A stretch of DNA of 26,929 bases from an uncultured Pseudomonadota bacterium (lineage in GTDB: Bacteria; Pseudomonadota; Alphaproteobacteria; Rs-D84): positions 1 through 26,929 of the forward strand of contig OMQP01000006.1 in NCBI GenBank assembly GCA_900313285.1, in the 5' to 3' direction. Position 1 is the stretch's first letter; every line of letters begins with the position of its first letter. A program made the translations under genes and the position numbers. The notes under the pieces were generated by a model. The model ran no database searches and was not told the DNA's origin. It worked only from the letters and a program-made list of their open reading frames with translations. Positions 22,870-26,929 of this stretch are shown one piece after another.

Positions 22870-23086
22870 GTGAATCCAATGGGAATTGGGTTCGGGTCTT
22901 TCAAAACTCATAAAGCGCGGTACAGAATGTATCGTAATCCATGTAAACGATGTTTTGCATCGTTACCTGACTGTTAAAGGTCGGGTGTCCGTAGTTATAA
23001 AATAGGTTCGCCAAAAGCTCGGGATCATTCGCTTTATGATTTTGAAAACGCCCGACCGCCAATTTCGTTGGCGGTTTATTTTTTTT
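22870..23086 (+). ncRNA. Structured RNA of unknown family ending in an intrinsic terminator
   Basis: A long-range stem of about 23 bp joins 22892-22917 to 23030-23055: TCGGG/CCCGA, TTTCAAAA/TTTTGAAA and TCATAAAGCG/CGCTTTATGA, separated by a small internal loop and a single-base bulge. In front is a 9-bp hairpin (GAATCCAAT / ATTGGGTTC). Inside the long stem are hairpins at 22918-22934 (6 bp), 22943-22966 (9 bp, one bulge) and 22965-22986 (7 bp). It therefore looks like a multibranch junction closed by a long stem, with a terminator following at once. Signature sequences of RNase P RNA, SRP RNA, tmRNA or a T-box are absent; 6S RNA is conceivable from the closing stem but the inner part is too branched. 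It may be a free RNA or a cis-acting leader for the gene at 23103. Confidence 0.6.
23055..23086 (+). terminator. Intrinsic terminator of the structured RNA
   Basis: An 8-bp GC-rich stem (ACCGCCAA / TTGGCGGT) with loop TTTCG is followed by TTATTTTTTTT. It abuts the closing stem of the RNA and ends 16 nt before the ATG of the acyltransferase gene, so it could also act as a conditional (riboswitch-like) terminator for that gene. Confidence 0.9.
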
Positions 23087-23102
23087 AATAAAGAGGAAAA
23101 GA

Positions 23103-23546
23103 ATGATACACCATACATCAAATGTTCAAAGTAATAATATTGGTAAAGACACTAATATATGGCAATTTTGTGTTGTTTTGCCAAATGCTAAGATAGGCGA
23201 AAATTGCAACATATGCTCACATTGTTTTATTGAAAACGATGTTGTTATTGGTGATAACGTAACAATTAAATGTGGCGTTTATATTTGGGATGGTACTATT
23301 ATAGAAGATAATGTTTTTATCGGACAAAATGCAACTTTTTGTAACGATAGATACCCAAAATCACGAAATAAAAATTGGGTATTGGAACCTGTTATTATAA
23401 AACGTGGTGCATCTATCGGTGCAAACGCAACTATATTGCCTGGAATTACAATTGGCGAAAATGCAAAAATTGGCGCTGGTGCAATAGTTACAAGAGATGT
23501 AGAACCTAACGAAACAGTTATTGGTATAACAAAAAGAAGAAAGTAA
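23103..23546 (+). CDS. Hexapeptide-repeat acyltransferase (sugar N-acetyltransferase-like)
   Basis: The 147-residue protein is built almost entirely of isoleucine/valine-rich hexapeptide repeats (I-G-E-N-C-N, I-G-D-N-V-T, I-G-Q-N-A-T, I-G-A-N-A-T and others), which fold as a left-handed beta-helix trimer. The motif F-C-N-D-R-Y-P-K-S at 79-87 and the starting H-H-T-S-N-V resemble the WbpD/WlbB and FdtC/QdtC group, which transfer acetyl from acetyl-CoA to amino sugars on UDP or dTDP for O-antigen or related glycans. It is short (about 190 is usual). A GAGGA ribosome-binding site precedes the ATG. No other sugar gene lies nearby; it sits alone between the structured RNA and mnmG inside the repeat-bounded segment, which suggests acquisition. 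The exact substrate cannot be inferred. Confidence 0.85.
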   Translation: MIHHTSNVQSNNIGKDTNIWQFCVVLPNAKIGENCNICSHCFIENDVVIGDNVTIKCGVYIWDGTIIEDNVFIGQNATFCNDRYPKSRNKNWVLEPVIIKRGASIGANATILPGITIGENAKIGAGAIVTRDVEPNETVIGITKRRK

Positions 23547-23563
23547 AAATAGATAATTGTTTA

Positions 23564-25193
23564 TTACAATATATATTTTCCACTTTTTATTTTACGCATT
23601 ACTACCATTATTCCGGCCGGGGTCATACCTGGTATTCTTGATAATGCAGCAATATTTTGTGGGCGTGTTTTGGTCAATTTTTCAACCAATTCATTCGTTA
23701 ACCCCGGCATGTTTTTGTAATCAAAATTTACCGGTATTTTTAATTCGGCATCCCGTTTATAATTTGCAATTTCGCGTTCGTTTCTTTGTATGTATCCTGC
23801 ATAAAATTTATCATTTTCTGTGGCTGTGCTTTTGCGCATATTTAAAATTTGTTCATGCAAATCTTTTGTGATTAAACCTAATTTTTCAGATATATCACCC
23901 AATCGCATTATCGCATTATCTGCACGCAGATTTAAACGATATTCTGCACGCGAAGTAAACATACGATACGGTTCATCAACACCCAATGTTGTTATATCGT
24001 CAATCAAAACACCAATCATAGAATTTGTTCTGTCAACAACCAATGGTTCAATATTTAATGCGTGTGCTGCCGCATTGGCACCAGCAATTAAACCCTGGGC
24101 TGCAGCTTCTTCATAACCACTGGTTCCATTTATTTGTCCGGCAAAAAATAACCCAGAAATATCTTTTGATTCCAAAGTGTTTTTTAACACGCGTGCATCA
24201 ATGGCGTCATATTCAATTGCATATCCATATCGTGCTATGCGACAATTTTCCTTGGATATCGGCGCCAAATGAAGTAGATATTCCGTTTGGATAAATTAAA
24301 TCGCTGTTATATCCTTCGGGTTCCAAAAACACATGATGTGTTTTGTGTTCTGGAAAACGCATAACTTTATCTTCCAGTGATGGACAATACCGTGGGCCAA
24401 GTCCGCGTATGTCGCCATTATACATAGGTGCATTTTTTATGTTTTGACGAATTATTTCATGCGTTGTTTCATTTGTGTGTGTGATAAAACATTTGTCATT
24501 TATTGTATTATTTTTATCGCCCAAACCAAACCAATCGTGTGGTACATCGCCCGGTTGTTCTTCGCATACAGAAAAATCTATACTGTCGCGATATATTCGT
24601 GCAGGTGTCCCCGTTTTCAATCTTAATAATTCAAAACCATTATCTTTTAAAACAGATGAAATATGCGAATCATTTTCCTGGTATTCACCATTATCCATTA
24701 AACGACCAGATGCGATTTTTTCATTTCCGCGTGTAACCAGACCACCTAAAAAAGTTCCGGTCGTTAACACAACAGATTTAGCAGAATATTTTTTGTTTAC
24801 TGTTTTATTTTTTAAATCTAAATCAAAAACAGATTCAAAAACCACATCTAAATTTGGTGTGTTTTTTAATATTTTCATAACCGCATTGTGATAAAAATTT
24901 CGGTCTATTTGTGCGCGCAGTGCCTGGGTTGCAGCACCATGTGATGCATTTAATGTTCGCCAATGAATACCGGCACTGTCTGCAGCATTTGGCATAACAC
25001 CGCCGAATGTAGCCATTTCGGCAACCATTTGTGATTTTCCTGGACCGCCAATGGACGGATTACAAGACATAGCACCAATATCACTTTCGCGCATTGTCAA
25101 AAGCAAGGTTTTTGCACCACGACGTGCAGATGCAGCCGCGGCCTCTACCCCGGCATGTCCACCACCAATAACAATCACATCATAATTTTGCAT
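23564..25193 (-). pseudogene. mnmG: mnmG (gidA), tRNA U34 carboxymethylaminomethyl-modifying enzyme, frame-disrupted
   Basis: MnmG, with MnmE, modifies U34 of certain tRNAs. The reading frame is broken. 25193-24213 gives the FAD-binding N-terminal part (V-I-G-G-G-H-A-G-V-E-A, then P-S-I-G-G-P-G-K) up to G-A-D-I-Q, after which it runs into unrelated residues. The true sequence resumes in another frame at E-N-C-R-I-A-R-Y-G-Y-A-I-E-Y-D and ends at 23564. Compared with the family, about ten residues between Q and E are missing, an apparent loss of 29 nt near 24251. Separately, about 75 residues of the C-terminal helical region before Y-A-G-Y-I-Q-R are missing in frame. Everything else looks well conserved, so the lesion is recent or is an assembly error. 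It starts 3 nt after the fabG stop. Confidence 0.85.
23577..23611. repeat. 35-bp direct repeat, copy 2 (inside the 3' end of mnmG)
   Basis: Identical to 22741-22775. Here it is the native end of the mnmG frame (minus strand I-M-V-V-M-R-K-I-K-S-G, then K-Y-I-L and stop). The two copies are 836 bp apart and enclose the structured RNA and the acyltransferase gene. Confidence 0.9.
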
Positions 25194-25196
25194 TTA

Positions 25197-25922
25197 TTAA
25201 AAACGCCCCATTCCGCCGTTTACATGAATTGTTTGACCGTTGATGTAAGATGCTTCATCACTTGCCAAGAATACGCATGCGTTTGCAATATCGATTGGTT
25301 CACCAAAACGTCCCGCAGGTATTTGTTCCAAATATTTTGATTTTAATTCATCTGGCAATACATCTGTCATTGGTGTTTTAATAAAACCAGGTGCAATGGC
25401 ATTTGCAGTGATTCCACGTGATGCGACTTCTGCTGCAATAGATTTTGTCATTGCGATAATTCCGCCCTTAGATGCAGCATAGTTTGCCTGGCCTGCACCA
25501 CCAATTGTGCCGATAATAGATGCCATATTTATAATACGACCAAATCTTTGCTTCATCATTGGCATTAAACAAGCGCGACACATTTTAAATGTTGCGCGCA
25601 GATTAGTATTTAAAACATTGTCGAATTGTTCGTCAGTCATACGCATCATCAGTGTGTCAGCAGTGATTCCAGCATTGTTAATTAAAATATCTATGCGCCC
25701 TGCTTTTTCAATAGTGTCAGCAATCAGTTTTTCAGCAGCACCATCAGCAGATAAATCAGATTGAATTTTGATAAAAGAATCGTCAAAACTGGACAATTTT
25801 TCAAGGTTACGTCCAGTTACAACAACAGTTGCCCCGGCATTTTTCATTTGTTGTGCAATTGCACCACCAATGCCACCTGTGGCACCTGTGATTAAAACAA
25901 CTTTGTCTTTTAATTCAAACAT
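25197..25922 (-). CDS. fabG: 3-oxoacyl-[acyl-carrier-protein] reductase FabG
   Basis: The 241-residue short-chain dehydrogenase reduces 3-oxoacyl-ACP with NADPH in fatty-acid elongation. The cofactor motif T-G-A-T-G-G-I-G lies at 13-20, N-N-A-G at about 86-89, the catalytic serine in N-M-A-S-I-I-G, and the Y-x-x-x-K pair in N-Y-A-A-S-K. The C-terminus F-x-x-N-G-Q-T-I-H-V-N-G-G is typical of FabG. It follows fabD by 9 nt and precedes mnmG by 3 nt, so all three appear co-transcribed. The fabD-fabG pairing supports FabG over other SDR enzymes; acpP and fabF are not behind it. Confidence 0.95.
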   Translation of the reverse strand: MFELKDKVVLITGATGGIGGAIAQQMKNAGATVVVTGRNLEKLSSFDDSFIKIQSDLSADGAAEKLIADTIEKAGRIDILINNAGITADTLMMRMTDEQFDNVLNTNLRATFKMCRACLMPMMKQRFGRIINMASIIGTIGGAGQANYAASKGGIIAMTKSIAAEVASRGITANAIAPGFIKTPMTDVLPDELKSKYLEQIPAGRFGEPIDIANACVFLASDEASYINGQTIHVNGGMGRF

Positions 25923-25931
25923 ATTTAATCC

Positions 25932-26816
25932 TTATTTATGTGCGTTTATTTTATCTGTTGTGCGTTTTGTCATACCAATCAGTGCTTCGCCTGGGCCAAT
26001 TTCAGTTAAATCATCTATACCCAGATTTACCATTTCCAAAACACTTTCACGCCAACGAACCCCATGTGTTATTTGGTAAAGCAGCGCGTCTTTGATTTCG
26101 TTAATATCTGTCATAGGTTTGCATGTTTTATTTGAAATAATTGGAACAATTGGTGTTTTTATTTCAATTTCGTCCAATGCCTTTTTCATAACCGTAACCA
26201 CAGGTTCCATTAAACGTGAATGTGGTGGAACAGACAGTGCCAATTTCATAGCACGGCGTGCGCCTGCTTCTTTGGCTAATTCCATAGCGTGTTCAATCGC
26301 ATTATTTGCGCCCGATATAACAATTTGTCCCGGACAGTTATCATTTGCAATATCGCATACACCACCTGTTTCGCTTTCTGCGGTTTCACAAACCTTTTTC
26401 AATTCTTCAAATTCAATTCCTAATATAACAGCCATTGCACCCTGGCCTGCTGGCACTGCATTTTGCATAGATTCACCACGCAATCTTACCAATTTAATAG
26501 CATCACGCAAAGATATTGCGCCCGCTGCACAAAGGGCTGTATATTCACCCAAACTGTGTCCGGCCATGTAATCTGGTTTTGGATAATTACCAGCACGATA
26601 CATTGCAATAGATGTTGCGAGTATTGCCGGTTGAACATTTGCTGTTAAAGTTAATGTTTCGATTGGACCGTTGAAAATAATATCCGATAATTTTTCACCC
26701 AATACCGCATCCATTTCATCAAATACAGCACGCGCATCGGCATTATTTTCGTACAAATCTTTACCCATACCAACAGTTTGTGCACCCTGGCCTGGAAATA
26801 CATAAATTGATGACAT
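25932..26816 (-). CDS. fabD: Malonyl-CoA:ACP transacylase FabD
   Basis: The 294-residue enzyme loads malonyl groups onto acyl carrier protein. It begins with Y-V-F-P-G-Q-G-A-Q and has the nucleophile in A-G-H-S-L-G-E-Y; further conserved parts are V-P-A-G-Q-G-A-M-A and the catalytic-histidine region S-V-P-P-H-S-R-L-M. I choose ATG 26816 because AAAAGGAC lies about 6 nt upstream; the frame extends to 26843 but those nine residues are not family-like. It is the first complete gene of the fabD-fabG-mnmG run. Confidence 0.96.
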   Translation of the reverse strand: MSSIYVFPGQGAQTVGMGKDLYENNADARAVFDEMDAVLGEKLSDIIFNGPIETLTLTANVQPAILATSIAMYRAGNYPKPDYMAGHSLGEYTALCAAGAISLRDAIKLVRLRGESMQNAVPAGQGAMAVILGIEFEELKKVCETAESETGGVCDIANDNCPGQIVISGANNAIEHAMELAKEAGARRAMKLALSVPPHSRLMEPVVTVMKKALDEIEIKTPIVPIISNKTCKPMTDINEIKDALLYQITHGVRWRESVLEMVNLGIDDLTEIGPGEALIGMTKRTTDKINAHK

Positions 26817-26878
26817 AATAGTCCTTTTGTTACATATCAACAAAATTATAGAAAATTAAAAGCAAAATGCAATTTTTA

Positions 26879-26929
26879 TTATTTGCGCATGGAAAATTCG
26901 CAACCGCAATATTTTTGACGATAAAAATC
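26879..26929 (-). CDS. queH: C-terminal end of a probable epoxyqueuosine reductase QueH (partial)
   Basis: The last 16 codons and the stop of a minus-strand gene enter from the right edge: D-F-Y-R-Q-K-Y-C-G-C-E-F-S-M-R-K. The Y-C-G-C-x-x-S ending is characteristic of QueH (DUF208), which makes the final step of queuosine biosynthesis in tRNA. The match is to a short tail only and the rest lies outside the window. The gap to fabD is 62 bp. Confidence 0.55.
   Translation of the reverse strand, partial: DFYRQKYCGCEFSMRK

Noticed and set aside
22870..23086. Identification of the structured RNA as RNase P RNA, SRP RNA, tmRNA or 6S RNA
   Set aside because: The conserved cores of the first three are absent, including the GAGGAAAGTCC block, the GGAAGCAGCC loop and a tRNA-like T arm with CCA. 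6S remains possible from the long closing stem, but the inner branches do not resemble its single central bubble, so no name is assigned.
23547..23576. Terminator between the acyltransferase gene and mnmG
   Set aside because: ATTGT-TTATT-ACAAT gives only a 5-bp AT-rich stem, too weak to call.
1..26929. CRISPR arrays, insertion sequences, prophage or toxin-antitoxin genes
   Set aside because: No regularly spaced repeats, transposase, integrase or phage-like products were found; the only long direct repeat is the 35-bp mnmG-derived pair.

Overview
This is a 26.9 kb, strongly AT-rich piece of a bacterial chromosome, gene-dense on both strands. It most resembles an alphaproteobacterium with a reduced, probably host-associated genome. 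Supporting points are a VirB3-VirB4 type IV secretion pair of Rickettsiales-like length, the mreC-mreD-PBP2-rodA order, a short cysteine-free ribosomal protein L36, and an eukaryote-like (type 2) isoleucyl-tRNA synthetase. The placement is inferred from gene content; no 16S rRNA is present.

Layout. 78-3420 (-): virB3, virB4 and an exported HEDQH protein in one operon. 3734-3868 (+): a small L36 gene with its own promoter and terminator. 3918-4613 (-): a short SufB/SufD-family protein, divergent from ychF (4683-5762, +). 5882-13934 (-): a tight six-gene operon, mreC-mreD-mrdA-rodA-topA-dnaG, joining cell-wall elongation to DNA topology and replication priming; neighbours are adjacent or overlap. 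14062-18008 (+): rpmI-rplT-pheS-pheT. 18040-18666 (-): two small unknown genes with related C-termini. 18756-22595 (+): promoter, isoleucine leader peptide and attenuator-like hairpins, then ileS overlapping nth. 22633-22708 (-): tRNA-Thr(CGU). 22741-23611: a segment bounded by a 35-bp direct repeat that duplicates the 3' end of mnmG; it holds a structured RNA with terminator and a hexapeptide-repeat acyltransferase gene. 23564-26929 (-): fabD, fabG and a frame-disrupted mnmG, with the last codons of a probable queH at the edge.

Most noteworthy: (1) directly upstream of ileS is a ten-codon ORF, M-K-T-N-T-I-I-I-I-K, followed by mutually exclusive hairpins, one of them terminator-like. The geometry fits ribosome-mediated transcription attenuation of ileS by charged tRNA-Ile. 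(2) A roughly 200-nt structured RNA of no family I recognise ends in a strong terminator just before a sugar-acetyltransferase-like gene, inside the repeat-bounded segment. (3) mnmG is broken by a small out-of-frame deletion and also lacks about 75 residues of its helical domain. (4) Two intrinsic terminators 4.6 kb apart share an identical 28-bp palindrome in opposite orientations.

Most of the window is core metabolism: translation (L36, L35, L20, PheRS, IleRS, tRNA-Thr, MnmG, YchF), peptidoglycan elongation, replication, base-excision repair and fatty-acid synthesis. The accessory parts are the secretion genes, the two small unknown genes and the repeat-bounded segment.
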